Of a DNA stretch of 64,000 nucleotides, positions 18,792 through 27,936 are shown in pieces. Position numbers and translations under genes: made by a program. The stretch is from Streptomyces noursei ATCC 11455 (GTDB lineage Bacteria; Actinomycetota; Actinomycetes; Streptomycetales; Streptomycetaceae), in NCBI RefSeq assembly GCF_001704275.1, contig NZ_CP011533.1:4526001-4590000 (forward strand), given 5' to 3'. The first letter of the stretch is position 1. Each line of letters begins with the position of its first letter. A model generated the notes under the pieces. It ran no database searches. It was not told where the DNA came from and worked only from the letters and a program-made list of their open reading frames with translations.

Positions 18792-20011
18792 CGACTGCGC
18801 CCACCGACACCCGCCGCTCCTCCGCCTCCCTCATCGAGGCCGAGGCCCCGGTCCTGGCCCACAACTACCACCCCCTCCCCGTGGTCATCTCCCGCGCCGA
18901 GGGCGTCTGGGTCGAAGACGTCGAGGGCCGCCGCTACCTCGACATGCTGGCCGGCTACTCGGCGCTCAATTTCGGCCACCGCCACCCGGCCCTCATCGAG
19001 GCCGCCCACCGCCAGCTGGACGCCCTCACCCTCACCTCCCGCGCCTTCCACCACGACCGCCTCGGGCAGTTCGCCGGCGCGCTGGCCGAGCTCACCGGCC
19101 TGGACATGGTCCTCCCCATGAACACCGGCGCCGAGGCCGTCGAGAGCGGCATCAAGCTCGCCCGCAAATGGGCCTACGAGGTCAAGGGCGTCCCCGCCGA
19201 CCAGGCCACCATCGTCGTCGCCGGCGGCAACTTCCACGGCCGCACCACGACCATCATCAGCTTCTCCGACGACGAGGAGGCCCGCGCCAACTTCGGCCCC
19301 TACACCCCGGGCTTCCGCACCGTCCCCTACAACGACCTGGCCGCCCTCGAAGCCGCCATCGACGACACCACCGCCGCCGTGCTGATCGAGCCCATCCAGG
19401 GTGAGGCCGGCGTCATCATCCCCGACGACGGCTACCTCGCCGGCGTCCGCGCCGCGACCAGCCGCGCGAACTGCCTCTTCATCGCCGACGAAATCCAGTC
19501 CGGCCTCGGCCGCACCGGCACCACCCTCGCCGTCGAACACGAGCACGTCGTCCCCGACGTCATCCTCCTCGGCAAGGCCCTGGGCGGCGGCATCGTCCCC
19601 GTCTCCGCCGTCGTCGCCCGCCGCGAGGTCATGTCCGTCCTCGGCCCGGGCCAACACGGCTCCACCTTCGGCGGCAACCCGCTCGCCGCCGCCGTCGGCA
19701 CGGCCGTCGTCGACCTCCTCACCACCGGCGAGTTCCAATCCCACGCCGCCGACCTGGGCAAGGTCCTGCACTCCGCCCTCACCGACCTCCTCGGCAAGGG
19801 CGTCACCGCGTTCCGCTCCCGCGGTCTGTGGGCCGGCGTCGACATCGACCCCGCCCTGGGCACCGGCCGCACCATCAGCGAACGCCTCATGTCCGAGGGC
19901 GTGTTGGTCAAGGACACCCACGGCTCCACCATCCGCCTGGCCCCGCCCCTGACCATCACCGAGCGCGAACTGACCATGGCCCTGGCGGCATTGGGACGCG
20001 TACTGACCTAA
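18788..20011 (+). CDS. rocD: Ornithine aminotransferase
   Basis: A 407-residue class-III PLP aminotransferase converting ornithine and 2-oxoglutarate to glutamate semialdehyde and glutamate. Visible landmarks: NTGAEAVESGIKLARKWAYEVKG, GNFHGRTTTIISFSDD, ADEIQSGLGRTG and the Schiff-base lysine in ILLGKALGGG. The length is normal. ATG 18788 overlaps the ddaH stop by four bases. With ddaH it forms an arginine/ornithine catabolic operon, presumably controlled by the upstream Lrp-type gene. Confidence 0.93.
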   Translation: MTTAPTDTRRSSASLIEAEAPVLAHNYHPLPVVISRAEGVWVEDVEGRRYLDMLAGYSALNFGHRHPALIEAAHRQLDALTLTSRAFHHDRLGQFAGALAELTGLDMVLPMNTGAEAVESGIKLARKWAYEVKGVPADQATIVVAGGNFHGRTTTIISFSDDEEARANFGPYTPGFRTVPYNDLAALEAAIDDTTAAVLIEPIQGEAGVIIPDDGYLAGVRAATSRANCLFIADEIQSGLGRTGTTLAVEHEHVVPDVILLGKALGGGIVPVSAVVARREVMSVLGPGQHGSTFGGNPLAAAVGTAVVDLLTTGEFQSHAADLGKVLHSALTDLLGKGVTAFRSRGLWAGVDIDPALGTGRTISERLMSEGVLVKDTHGSTIRLAPPLTITERELTMALAALGRVLT

Positions 20012-20232
20012 CCCTCGTCGAGCGCCCCACCCTTGACGGCATCCACAAACGCACTCCAAGCCCCCGCCGGGACCACGATCACCGGCCCGCGCGGGGCCTT
20101 GGAGTCCCGGACGGGTATGCCGTGGGGGTAGCCGTCCACGACCTCCATGCATTCGGCCCCTTCGCCGTCGCTGTACGACGACTTGCGCCAGCCGCTCAGT
20201 GCGGCAGCATTCGCGATGACGCGCTCAGTCAT
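20008..20232 (-). CDS. DUF397 domain protein
   Basis: A 74-residue DUF397 protein with the hallmark WRKSSYSDGEGAECMEV, an RDSK motif and a terminal AWSAFVDAVKGG. These proteins nearly always follow an XRE regulator in Streptomyces, as here: ATG 20232 lies inside the stop region of the upstream XRE gene with an 8-bp overlap. By analogy with BldB/WhiJ-type pairs it probably binds and tunes that regulator. It converges with rocD, their stop codons overlapping by 4 bp. Confidence 0.88.
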   Translation of the reverse strand: MTERVIANAAALSGWRKSSYSDGEGAECMEVVDGYPHGIPVRDSKAPRGPVIVVPAGAWSAFVDAVKGGALDEG

Positions 20233-21025
20233 GGTGCCCGTACTCCTTTGCTGTTGCCCTCATCAGGGCCAGGGACTGCTGTCGCGGCAGTGCATCGCCC
20301 AGCACGAGAGCGTAGGCGCTCTGGAGCCGCTGAACCACGGCTGGGGAATCGTGAAGGTGGCTACTGGACACGCCCTCGGTATATCCCGCCGGTGGTTGGT
20401 CCTCGAACCACATCAGCTTCAACAGCCCCTGCATGAGCGGTTGCGGACCCGCGCTGTTCGGCAACACATGCACCCGCACTCGCCCGCTCTCGGACAAGCG
20501 GATCACGTGCCTGATCTGCTCCGCCATGACCGCCGAGCTGCCAATCTGATGGCGCAACACCCCCTCGCTCAGCAATGCGCACGCTACCGGCATCACGGGG
20601 TTGTCGAGGATCTTCGCTCGCTCCAGCCGTGTGCGAACGAGTTTGTCGCACTCCTCCGCACTCCACGGGGGGACCGTGGCGCCCATCACCGCACGCGCGT
20701 ATCCGTCGGTCTGAAGGAGTCCGGGCATCAGCGTTGTCGCGAAGTCCCAGATCATGGTCGCCTGTTGTTCGAGCGCCAGGGCGTCCGCAAACCGGTCAGC
20801 GACCGCCGGCTCGCCCCCTGGCCGGAAACTGCTGAGCATGTTCCCCGTGTTGAGCGCCCCGTCCAGTCGCCGCGCGTCCTCCTTGGACGGGATGCGCCGC
20901 CCTGCCTCAATGTGCGCGATATGCGAACGCGTCATGATCGCCACGTCCGCCAACTGCTGCTGCGTAAGGCCCGCCAACTCCCGTTGCTGCTTGAGCCAGT
21001 CTCCGTACGTATTGCCCATGTGCAC
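20225..21025 (-). CDS. XRE family regulator with DUF5753 domain
   Basis: A 266-residue WhiJ-type regulator. The helix-turn-helix is at about residues 8-65 (YGDWLKQQRELAGLTQQQLADVAIMTRSHIAHIEAGRRIPS); the DUF5753 effector-like domain covers about 90-265 (LMPGLLQTDGYARAVM, LLSEGVLRHQIG, HVLPNSAGPQPLMQG). GTG 21025 is seven bases after GAGGGG and is favoured over ATG 21019. It is coupled to the DUF397 gene and divergent from the 120-residue unknown at 21143, which may belong to the same switch. Confidence 0.85.
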   Translation of the reverse strand: MHMGNTYGDWLKQQRELAGLTQQQLADVAIMTRSHIAHIEAGRRIPSKEDARRLDGALNTGNMLSSFRPGGEPAVADRFADALALEQQATMIWDFATTLMPGLLQTDGYARAVMGATVPPWSAEECDKLVRTRLERAKILDNPVMPVACALLSEGVLRHQIGSSAVMAEQIRHVIRLSESGRVRVHVLPNSAGPQPLMQGLLKLMWFEDQPPAGYTEGVSSSHLHDSPAVVQRLQSAYALVLGDALPRQQSLALMRATAKEYGHHD

Positions 21026-21142
21026 GCACCACCCCTCGTGACGAAGCCGAAGACACACCCTCCGTACTTCCGAGGCTACTTGCCGTCACTGACACTCGTG
21101 GCTGTACGCACGAAGGACCCCACGACGGAGGCAAATCCGACC

Positions 21143-21505
21143 ATGCCCTACGACCCCGACAACGCCCAGCAACCCGGCTCACCCCTCCGCCTACTGCCAT
21201 GGGAAACATGGGACGGGAGGCCCTGCTACCTGGCCGCCTCCGGCTCCGGCAACGGCTACCTCACCCGCAAAGCGGACCGCATGGAGGACCAACAAATGCG
21301 CAACGCCGCCGTCGCCTACACCGACGCCGAAACAACCCTCCACAACGCCGCCGCCGGCCCCCTCCTCCTCCGCCTCATGCTCATGCGCACCACCGCCGCC
21401 CTCGGCAACACCCTCCGCATCGCCGACAGCCGCCTCGGCCGCCTGCCCGCGGCCTCAGGCCACGACCCGGACGACGAGGGCCCAGCCCTCCCTACATCTC
21501 ACTGA
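21143..21505 (+). CDS. Hypothetical protein divergent from XRE/DUF397 pair
   Basis: A 120-residue protein beginning MPYDPDNAQQ, with PLRLLPWETWDGRPCYLAASGSGNGYLTR and a helical second half rich in Leu, Ala and Met. No enzyme motif is visible. ATG 21143 has GGAGG 12 bases upstream. Its position opposite an XRE-DUF397 module suggests it is the third member, but its role is unknown. It is soluble as judged from sequence. Confidence 0.65.
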   Translation: MPYDPDNAQQPGSPLRLLPWETWDGRPCYLAASGSGNGYLTRKADRMEDQQMRNAAVAYTDAETTLHNAAAGPLLLRLMLMRTTAALGNTLRIADSRLGRLPAASGHDPDDEGPALPTSH

Positions 21506-21588
21506 ACAAGGCGAGCGGCGCCAACATCGCGGAGATCACCCTCAACGCATCACGGCGCCGCCGGCTCACCCTTCGCCTCACTCCCGCC

Positions 21589-21948
21589 TCACGGCCACCG
21601 CACCATCGCCATGCAGGCAACAAACAACACCACAACCGCCAACGGAGCCGTCAGCGCAAGCAACGCCCGCTGCCCAGCCTTCCGCCGCTCCCACGGCAAC
21701 CCCCAAGCCGCCACAAGCAACCCCGCCGGCCCCAAAAACCCAACCTTCAACACCATCAAGGCAGTCGAGATACTCGCATCAAACCCATGCGCCTTCTCGC
21801 CACTGCACGAATCGCAAGCCATCGCCGAGAACCCCAGCACAGCCAGCGCAAAGAACCCCGCCACCACCGTGACCACACTCGAAACCAACGGCCCCACCCA
21901 CGCCCGCGAGTCCCGCTCTTCCCCCAGCGGCAACAACATCTCCTCCAT
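21589..21948 (-). CDS. Hypothetical membrane protein (three TM)
   Basis: Starting at ATG 21948 this gives 119-120 residues (MEEMLLPLGEERDSRAWVG...). Three hydrophobic helices are visible: VSSVVTVVAGFFALAVLGF, LMVLKVGFLGPAGLLVAAWG and LALTAPLAVVVLFVACMAMV, with a CDSC pair in the first loop. A longer start at ATG 21984 is possible; neither has a clear ribosome binding site. Function unknown; it is the gene downstream of the Pro/Tyr-rich membrane protein. Confidence 0.55.
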   Translation of the reverse strand: MEEMLLPLGEERDSRAWVGPLVSSVVTVVAGFFALAVLGFSAMACDSCSGEKAHGFDASISTALMVLKVGFLGPAGLLVAAWGLPWERRKAGQRALLALTAPLAVVVLFVACMAMVRWP

Positions 21949-22035
21949 ACCCACCAGCCAACCCACACCCCCACCCGCGCGCATGAGTAGCCATACTCAG
22001 AACACCCAAGCACCCCAGGCAGCGCCAGGCGACAG

Positions 22036-22599
22036 CTAATTCCCAGCAGGGACCAGACACAGTCGCAGCGTCACCAGGCTCCCTCGGGTCTTCTCATATT
22101 CACTGAAGCCCTCGGGACACCTGTCGCCAGCGGGCCTCCGGATCGCAACCTTGTACTCCGCCTCACTGCTGGAGCATTCGACGACCTTGAGCACCACATC
22201 ATCGCCCGACCCTGACTTCTCCACACAGTCACCAACACGCGCCGAATCGGCAAACTTGGTGCTAGGCGAATGGCTCCCACTGCTCAGAAACCAGAAGGCA
22301 ACTGCGAGAACGACGAACACAAGGAGAGCAATTATGCGCGCCCTTTTGGTGTTAGTAGGACGACTGCCCGGCGGCAACACACCCGGCGTTGCCATACCCC
22401 CCTGCTGAGCCTGCACCTGCCCGTACGCCTGCGGCGTCGGCTGGTACGGAGCCCCGTAGGGAGCCTGCGCCGGCGCTCCATAAGCCCCTTGGCCGGGCTG
22501 ACCGTACGGGCCTTGATGGGGTTGGGGTGGGCCATAGGGCCCAGCGCCGGGCTGCCCATAGGGCTGAGGGCCGCTCGGGGGCGGCACATGCGTAGACAA
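22036..22599 (-). CDS. Membrane protein with Pro/Gly/Tyr-rich N-terminus
   Basis: A 187-residue protein. Residues 1-75 are a repetitive PYGQPG/PYGAP tail in the cytosol; one TM helix follows (ARIIALLVFVVLAVAFWFL, about 88-106), then an extracellular domain of about 75 residues with three Cys (GDCVEKSGSGDDVVLKVVECSSSEAEYKV). The LppU-like domain is common in actinobacteria, role unknown. No ATG is in frame: TTG 22599 follows AGGAGG by four bases. Third positions are less G/C-rich than average, as in the neighbouring toxin tip. Confidence 0.7.
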   Translation of the reverse strand: MSTHVPPPSGPQPYGQPGAGPYGPPQPHQGPYGQPGQGAYGAPAQAPYGAPYQPTPQAYGQVQAQQGGMATPGVLPPGSRPTNTKRARIIALLVFVVLAVAFWFLSSGSHSPSTKFADSARVGDCVEKSGSGDDVVLKVVECSSSEAEYKVAIRRPAGDRCPEGFSEYEKTRGSLVTLRLCLVPAGN

Positions 22600-22871
22600 G
22601 AAACCTCCTAGCCCTCACTCCTGGTTGAAAATGCTGCGCCTAGCTGACTTCCCGACAGACGCTGATCGAGCATCTCAAATCAGGAAAAATGCGAGATCGC
22701 TCAGCAACAGCCCAGAAGGGAAAACACCTTTCGGGCCCTTTCCAGCACCCTTGCCACCCCTCAAGAGAGTTATTAGCGTGACCTGATCCACGTCCACTCA
22801 AGCGCGCGTTACGACCTTGAGCGAAGGAAACGATGCGGCTCACGGCCACAACTTTTAGCTAACATCCAATA
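22600..22871. other. A/T-richer spacer below the immunity gene
   Basis: This spacer is markedly less G/C-rich than the surrounding chromosome. A 69-codon minus-strand frame (22640-22849) has no ribosome binding site or recognisable domain. It may be a decayed remnant of an older toxin/immunity cassette. Confidence 0.35.
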
Positions 22872-23129
22872 CTATTGAGAACCTTCGGACCGAAGGCGCC
22901 TCGCGATTTCAATGTCACTTTCCAAAGCACTCAACCGAGGAGGGTTTCTGGAGCCATCCAGCACCACCACGTGAATGCATTCGCCAACTTCAGGCGGCTC
23001 GGCATCACACCACCAGGATGGATGTTTGGTCTGGTCGATGAAACCTTGAATACCGTCGATATCCACAACCACCCCGACTACGGTCGCGGCCGTCACCACG
23101 GCGTCAAACTCGCAATTATCACTCAGCAT
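22872..23129 (-). CDS. Putative immunity protein, S1/OB-fold-like
   Basis: An 85-residue acidic protein starting four bases after the Rhs toxin stop (ATG 23129, GGTGAGG upstream). Its pattern resembles an S1-type OB-fold: VVGVVVDIDGIQGFID..., then PPEVGECIHVVVLDGSRNPPRLSALESD. A small gene directly behind a polymorphic toxin normally encodes the protector that binds the toxin tip. The S1-like reading is my inference. Codon use is less G/C-biased than in flanking core genes, as expected for an exchanged cassette. Confidence 0.65.
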   Translation of the reverse strand: MLSDNCEFDAVVTAATVVGVVVDIDGIQGFIDQTKHPSWWCDAEPPEVGECIHVVVLDGSRNPPRLSALESDIEIARRLRSEGSQ

Positions 23130-23133
23130 TACC

Positions 23134-26100
23134 TCACCCTTCCTCCCCGAACGGAACCCAAGTCCTTTCGATAGTTAGCTCATTGAACCTACCCAGCTTA
23201 TCTACCGGAATCACAAACTCAATCCTCGGCGACCCGTTCGGCCCCTTCCGGTCATACCTTTCCGCATGGCCCCCAAATTCCTTCAGGAAGTCTTCACGAT
23301 GCATATCGTAGCGCACCATTCCGTTCGCATAATGCCTGCCGGCTGGGTTGATGTATTCAGCGGCCACGCTTCGTTCTCCAAAATATATAGTCCCTTCGGA
23401 CAGATAGCCTCCGCCTAGATCAACTCCGGGTTGATGATTGGCGGGATTGGGGCCATGGAGTCGCTCATATGCGGCATCCGCAGCTTTGGGCGTTCGATAG
23501 ACAGGGAAAGGTCTTCCGCAACCCTCGGGCGCCAATCCCAGCTGATCAAACCAAGTGTGGGGATTATGGACATATGAAACAGGATTGGACGCGGGAGCGA
23601 GACCCAGGGGATCTACAGAAGCATATCGCCCGCTTTCGGGGGCATAGTAACGGTGACAGTTATAGTGAAGACCACTTTCGGGATCGAAGTATTGACCTGG
23701 GAAACGGAGTGGCGTATAGGCAATGCTGCTACGAGTCCAAGCGGTGGCACCCCAAACGGTGTTTTGGGTCCGCCAAGCTGAGGTCCCGACTTCGTCCACG
23801 AGGTCGGTAGGCGTGCCCACAAGGTCCGTGACAATGGCGAAGAAACGCTGATCGATATCTTGCTGAGGAGCTTGGGCCAGCGACTTCCGCTCAGTCTGCG
23901 CAATGGGTCGCAGGCCGTCGTGATCCCAGGTGAGGGTGATCGGGTAGGGCGAACGAGGGGACGTTGTGGTCTCTTCGGCGACAGTGGTGCCGTCCCAGGC
24001 GAAGTCGATCTGTTCAGCAATGGTTACGCTATCGCAGGTGAGGCGTTGTTTAGCTACGCGGCGAGCCAAAGGATCGTAGAGGTACCGCCAAGTAGTGCCG
24101 TCGGGCGTAGTGACCGACGTCAAGCGGTCTTCTGAATTCCAGGCGTAGCGCCAAGTATCTGGCTTGCGGGATACGCGGCTCTTCTGCCGAAGAGTTACTC
24201 GTCCCAGGACATCATGTTCGTAACGAATACGCCCCGCCCGTGTAATGCGGGTGCCCTCGTATGTGCGGGTGCCTCGGGCTGAAGGGTTGGGGTGGCGGTC
24301 CGGCCATGTGGCGTTGGTTTGGTTGCCCGCCGCGTCGTACGCGTACGTCTCCGTCCAGTCCGTGGCGTGGACTGCCGTGACACGGCCCGCACGGTCGAGG
24401 TCGAAGGTGCGGCGGCCCGTGTGGGAGTCGTCGATGGCGGTGAGGTGGCCGTCGGCGCGGTAGGTGTAGGCGCGTTGGAGGACCTGGTGGAGCTCGGTCT
24501 GGGCGGTGCCGGTGGGGTCGGTGGCGGCGGCTGACAACGACTGGCCGGTCAGGCGGCCGGTGGGGTCCCAGGTGTGGGTGAGGTGGAGGGTGCCGCCGAT
24601 GGTACGGGTGAGTTCCTGGCCGGCGGCGTCGTACTCGAAGGAGAGCGGGTGGCCGGCGATGTCCATGCCGGTGCGGTTGCCGGCGGCGTCGTAGGTGTAG
24701 GTGGTGTGGTGGCCGGTGGGGGTGGTGCGGGAGGTGCGGCGGCCCAGGATGTCGTAGGTGAACGTCATGGTGCGGCCGTTGACCGTTTCGGTCAGTACGC
24801 GGCCCAGGGCGTCGCGGGTGTAGGTGACGGTGGCGTCGGGGTTGGTCGCCTGGTGGAGGTGGCCGGCGGGGTCGTGGGAGTAGGTCGTGACCAACCCTGC
24901 GGCGTTCTTCTCAGTGATCCGGCCGAGGGCGTCGCGGGCGTAGGTGGTCACCTCGCCCAACCCATTGGTCCGCGAGGCCAGTTGGCCCGCCGCGTCGTGG
25001 ACGTAGGACAGGACGCGGTCGTCGAAGTCGGATTCGGATATCAGGCGGCCGGCGCCGTCGTAGGTGTAGTTCCAGGTGAGGCCCTGGGGGTTGGTGACCT
25101 GGGTGAGGCGGAGTTCGGTGTCGTGGGCGAACTCGTAGCGGACGCCGTCCGGGTCGGTGCGGGCGGCGAGCAGGTCGAAGTGGGTGTAGGAGAAGTGGGT
25201 CGTCTGGCCGGCGGCGTCGGTGTGGGTGAGGCGGTTGCCTTCGCCGTCGTAGGTCCACTCCTCCCGTGCGCCGGTGGGGTCGGTGCGGGCGGCGAGTTTG
25301 CCTTCGACGGTCCACTGGAGGTGGGTGGTTGCGCCGAGGGGGTCCGTTACGGACGTGGTGCGGCCGAAGGCGTCGCGGTGGTAGTGGGTGGTGTGGCCGA
25401 GGGGGTCGGTGACGGCGAGGGGGAGGCCGGCTGCGTCGCAGGTGATGCGGGTGGTGTGGCCGAGGGCGTCGGTGACGGAGGCGAGGTTGCCGCGGGCGTC
25501 GTGGGTGTAGGTGGTGGTGGCACCGGCGGGGTCGGTGGTGGCGACGCGGTGGCCACGGGCGTCGTAGGTGTGGGTCCAGGTGGTGCCGTCCGGGCCGGTG
25601 ACGGTGCGGGGGTTGCCGTGGGAGTCGTACTCGGTGGTCGACGTGGTGCCGTCGGGGAGGGTGACCGCCACCGGGCGGCCCTCGTCGTCATAGGTGAAGC
25701 GGGTGGTGCGGCCGAGGGCGTCGGTGGTGGTGAGGATGCGGTGCTTGGTGTCGCGGGTGGTGCGGGTGGTGGCGCCGGTCGGGTCGGTGGTCGCGACGAT
25801 CTGGTGGTGGTCGTTGACCTGGTAAGTGGTCAGCTGGTCCTGGGAGTTGAAGAAGCGGTTGGTGCGCAGGCCGGTGTCCGGTGCCGGGTCGCCCCAGATG
25901 TAGCGGGCACGGAGGTGGCCGGCGATACCGCCCTGTGAGGTGCAGCGGTCCGCCTCGTCGTAGGCGTAGGTGTAGCTGCTGCCGTTGGTGTCGGTCCAGG
26001 AGGTGATGCGGCCGGCGTCGTCGTAGGTGAAGCGGAGGGGGCGGTCGGAGGCGGGCTTGGTGACGGTGGTGAGGTGGCCGAAGGCGTCGTAGCCGTAGGT

Positions 26101-27936
26101 GGCCAGGAGTTGGTCGCTGCCGTCGGGGGCGGCGCCGGCGAGGTGGAGGGCGGTGATGCGGGCGCCCTCGGTGGTCCCGTCGGCGGTCCCGTGGGCGATC
26201 TCCTCGGTGGTCAGCAGCAGGCGGTAGCCGGCGCTGTGGGTGATCGCGGTGGGGGTGCCGTCCTCGGTGTAGTCGAAGGTCTGGTGGTTGCCGTGGCGGT
26301 CGGAGATCTCGTCGAGGAGGGCGAGGTTCTCGGTGTGGGCGGTGAAGTAGCGGCGGATGCCGGTGGCCGGGTCGACGAGGAAGTAGTCGCCGTCCGGGGT
26401 ACGGGACAGGGGCGCGCCGTCGCCTTCGAGGGGGAGGGTCGGAACGCCCACGGCCGGGTGCGGGTAGAGGAGGAAGTTGCCCTCCTCGCCGATGAGGATG
26501 ATGCCCTCGGCGTCGATCTCCAGGCGCTGGTCGAGGGTGCTCATCCACGTCCGGCCGAACCAGCGGCCGGTGCGGTAGGACGACTCGAAGGTGCGGGTGA
26601 AGGAGAGGGGGAGGCTACCGGGCAGGCTGATGTCCGTCTGCGGCAGGATCATGCGGCCGGTGGCCATGTCGATGGGGTCGCTGCCGAACGTCTTGCACCA
26701 GCCCGTACGCAGGCGGTCGCGGATCGTTCGCTTGCCGCCCTCCTTGGCGGCGTTCCGGGCGGCGCCCTCTAGGGCGTCCTTCGCGCCCGCCTTCACCGCC
26801 CCCTTGGCCAACCCCCCGGCCCCCTTGCCGCCGACCATGTTGCCGAGCAGCGTCCCGTACGCCTCCACCGGGTCGCTGCCCCAGCCGGAGCCGAGCATGC
26901 CCTTGGCCATCTCGACGGGGTGCGTGGCCGCCTGGCCCAGGCCGAGGAGGGTGGTGGAGACGTTCGAGGCGTACTGGAAGGGGTGGGCGACGTTGTAGGG
27001 GTCGAGGGGATTGACCGTGCGCGCGAGGTTCAGGGTCTCGATGCCGGCCTTCGCGATGCCGCCGGCCAGGTGCATGTGCTCGATGGCGAACGCCTTGGCC
27101 CCGTCCTTCAGGCCCGCGCTCGCCAGGTCGGTGAACTGCGGCTTGTCGGGGGCGTGCGCCAGGGCGCTCCGGATGGCGCTGCGGGCCCGCTCGGCGGCCT
27201 CGTCGCGCTGGCTGCGGGCGTTCTTGACCATGTCCTGCGCGGCATCCCGGCCCTCGGTGCCCGGGTCCACGAAGTCGCCGGGCGGGGTCGGCTGCGGGCC
27301 GGGGTCCTCGCCGCGCTGGACGGCGGCGTTGTAGCTGTTTCCCTGCGCCACATACGTGTCGACCTTCGACTTCCAGGCGTGCAGGGCGTTTTCGCGGTCC
27401 TGCTGTGCCCGGCGGTACTTCTCGATCGCCTCGGACGCCTTGCCCTGTGCCCAGGAGATCGTCTCCGCGTACGCCTTCAGCGCCTGGTATGCGTCCTCGC
27501 AGGCGTCGGCGGCGTGCATCCACTGCTTGGGGTGCATCTCGAACGCCTCGCGGAAGGCGTCCGCGGCCTGCCCGCTCCAGCCTCGGCCGGACCCCAGCTT
27601 GCGCATGCCGTCGGCGACGCGGTTGAACGCCGCCGCGAAGTCCTTCAGATGGGAGACGGTCTCGTTGAGCTTCTCGACGTCCCCGTGGACGAGTTGCTTG
27701 GGGTCCTCGGTCTCGCCCAGCTGTCGCTCGTCGACGTGGGCGCCCAGCGCGCCGGCGAGCTCGTCCCCGCCCGAGCGGACCTTCGCCGCGGCCCCGTCCG
27801 CGCCGATCGCCTCCAGGCCGTCGCCCAGCTTGTCGGCACCGAACTCGACGACCTCACCGGCGCCGCGCTCCACGGCGTCCGTGAGCTCGCCCACCCCCTC
27901 GGCGACCTTGTTGACGCCGTCCCCCAGCCAGTTCAC
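23134..27936 (-). CDS. Rhs-repeat polymorphic toxin
   Basis: A 1600-residue toxin. The first ~250 residues are helical and WXG/LXG-like with no signal peptide (type VII or ESX-like route suspected). A DUF6531-type entry motif (GSDPIDMATGRMILPQTD) lies near 415, followed by about 800 residues of YD/RHS repeats forming the cocoon, then the core end motif RYYAPESGRYASVDPLGLAPA. The last ~128 residues (about 1473-1600) are the variable toxic tip: VYRTPK, LSEGTIYFGERSVAAEY, IEFVIPVDKL. This could be an ADP-ribosyltransferase-like fold, by inference only. GTG 27936 overlaps the stop of the partner gene by GTGA. Confidence 0.85.
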   Translation of the reverse strand: MNWLGDGVNKVAEGVGELTDAVERGAGEVVEFGADKLGDGLEAIGADGAAAKVRSGGDELAGALGAHVDERQLGETEDPKQLVHGDVEKLNETVSHLKDFAAAFNRVADGMRKLGSGRGWSGQAADAFREAFEMHPKQWMHAADACEDAYQALKAYAETISWAQGKASEAIEKYRRAQQDRENALHAWKSKVDTYVAQGNSYNAAVQRGEDPGPQPTPPGDFVDPGTEGRDAAQDMVKNARSQRDEAAERARSAIRSALAHAPDKPQFTDLASAGLKDGAKAFAIEHMHLAGGIAKAGIETLNLARTVNPLDPYNVAHPFQYASNVSTTLLGLGQAATHPVEMAKGMLGSGWGSDPVEAYGTLLGNMVGGKGAGGLAKGAVKAGAKDALEGAARNAAKEGGKRTIRDRLRTGWCKTFGSDPIDMATGRMILPQTDISLPGSLPLSFTRTFESSYRTGRWFGRTWMSTLDQRLEIDAEGIILIGEEGNFLLYPHPAVGVPTLPLEGDGAPLSRTPDGDYFLVDPATGIRRYFTAHTENLALLDEISDRHGNHQTFDYTEDGTPTAITHSAGYRLLLTTEEIAHGTADGTTEGARITALHLAGAAPDGSDQLLATYGYDAFGHLTTVTKPASDRPLRFTYDDAGRITSWTDTNGSSYTYAYDEADRCTSQGGIAGHLRARYIWGDPAPDTGLRTNRFFNSQDQLTTYQVNDHHQIVATTDPTGATTRTTRDTKHRILTTTDALGRTTRFTYDDEGRPVAVTLPDGTTSTTEYDSHGNPRTVTGPDGTTWTHTYDARGHRVATTDPAGATTTYTHDARGNLASVTDALGHTTRITCDAAGLPLAVTDPLGHTTHYHRDAFGRTTSVTDPLGATTHLQWTVEGKLAARTDPTGAREEWTYDGEGNRLTHTDAAGQTTHFSYTHFDLLAARTDPDGVRYEFAHDTELRLTQVTNPQGLTWNYTYDGAGRLISESDFDDRVLSYVHDAAGQLASRTNGLGEVTTYARDALGRITEKNAAGLVTTYSHDPAGHLHQATNPDATVTYTRDALGRVLTETVNGRTMTFTYDILGRRTSRTTPTGHHTTYTYDAAGNRTGMDIAGHPLSFEYDAAGQELTRTIGGTLHLTHTWDPTGRLTGQSLSAAATDPTGTAQTELHQVLQRAYTYRADGHLTAIDDSHTGRRTFDLDRAGRVTAVHATDWTETYAYDAAGNQTNATWPDRHPNPSARGTRTYEGTRITRAGRIRYEHDVLGRVTLRQKSRVSRKPDTWRYAWNSEDRLTSVTTPDGTTWRYLYDPLARRVAKQRLTCDSVTIAEQIDFAWDGTTVAEETTTSPRSPYPITLTWDHDGLRPIAQTERKSLAQAPQQDIDQRFFAIVTDLVGTPTDLVDEVGTSAWRTQNTVWGATAWTRSSIAYTPLRFPGQYFDPESGLHYNCHRYYAPESGRYASVDPLGLAPASNPVSYVHNPHTWFDQLGLAPEGCGRPFPVYRTPKAADAAYERLHGPNPANHQPGVDLGGGYLSEGTIYFGERSVAAEYINPAGRHYANGMVRYDMHREDFLKEFGGHAERYDRKGPNGSPRIEFVIPVDKLGRFNELTIERTWVPFGEEG

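Noticed and set aside
22640-22849. 69-codon frame below the immunity gene
   Set aside because: No ribosome binding site, no domain, and low-complexity position; at best a decayed remnant.
24200-26600. Dense repeats in the Rhs gene read as a repeat array or CRISPR
   Set aside because: The repeats are YD/RHS coding repeats in frame; unit sequences vary and there are no conserved direct repeats with unique spacers.
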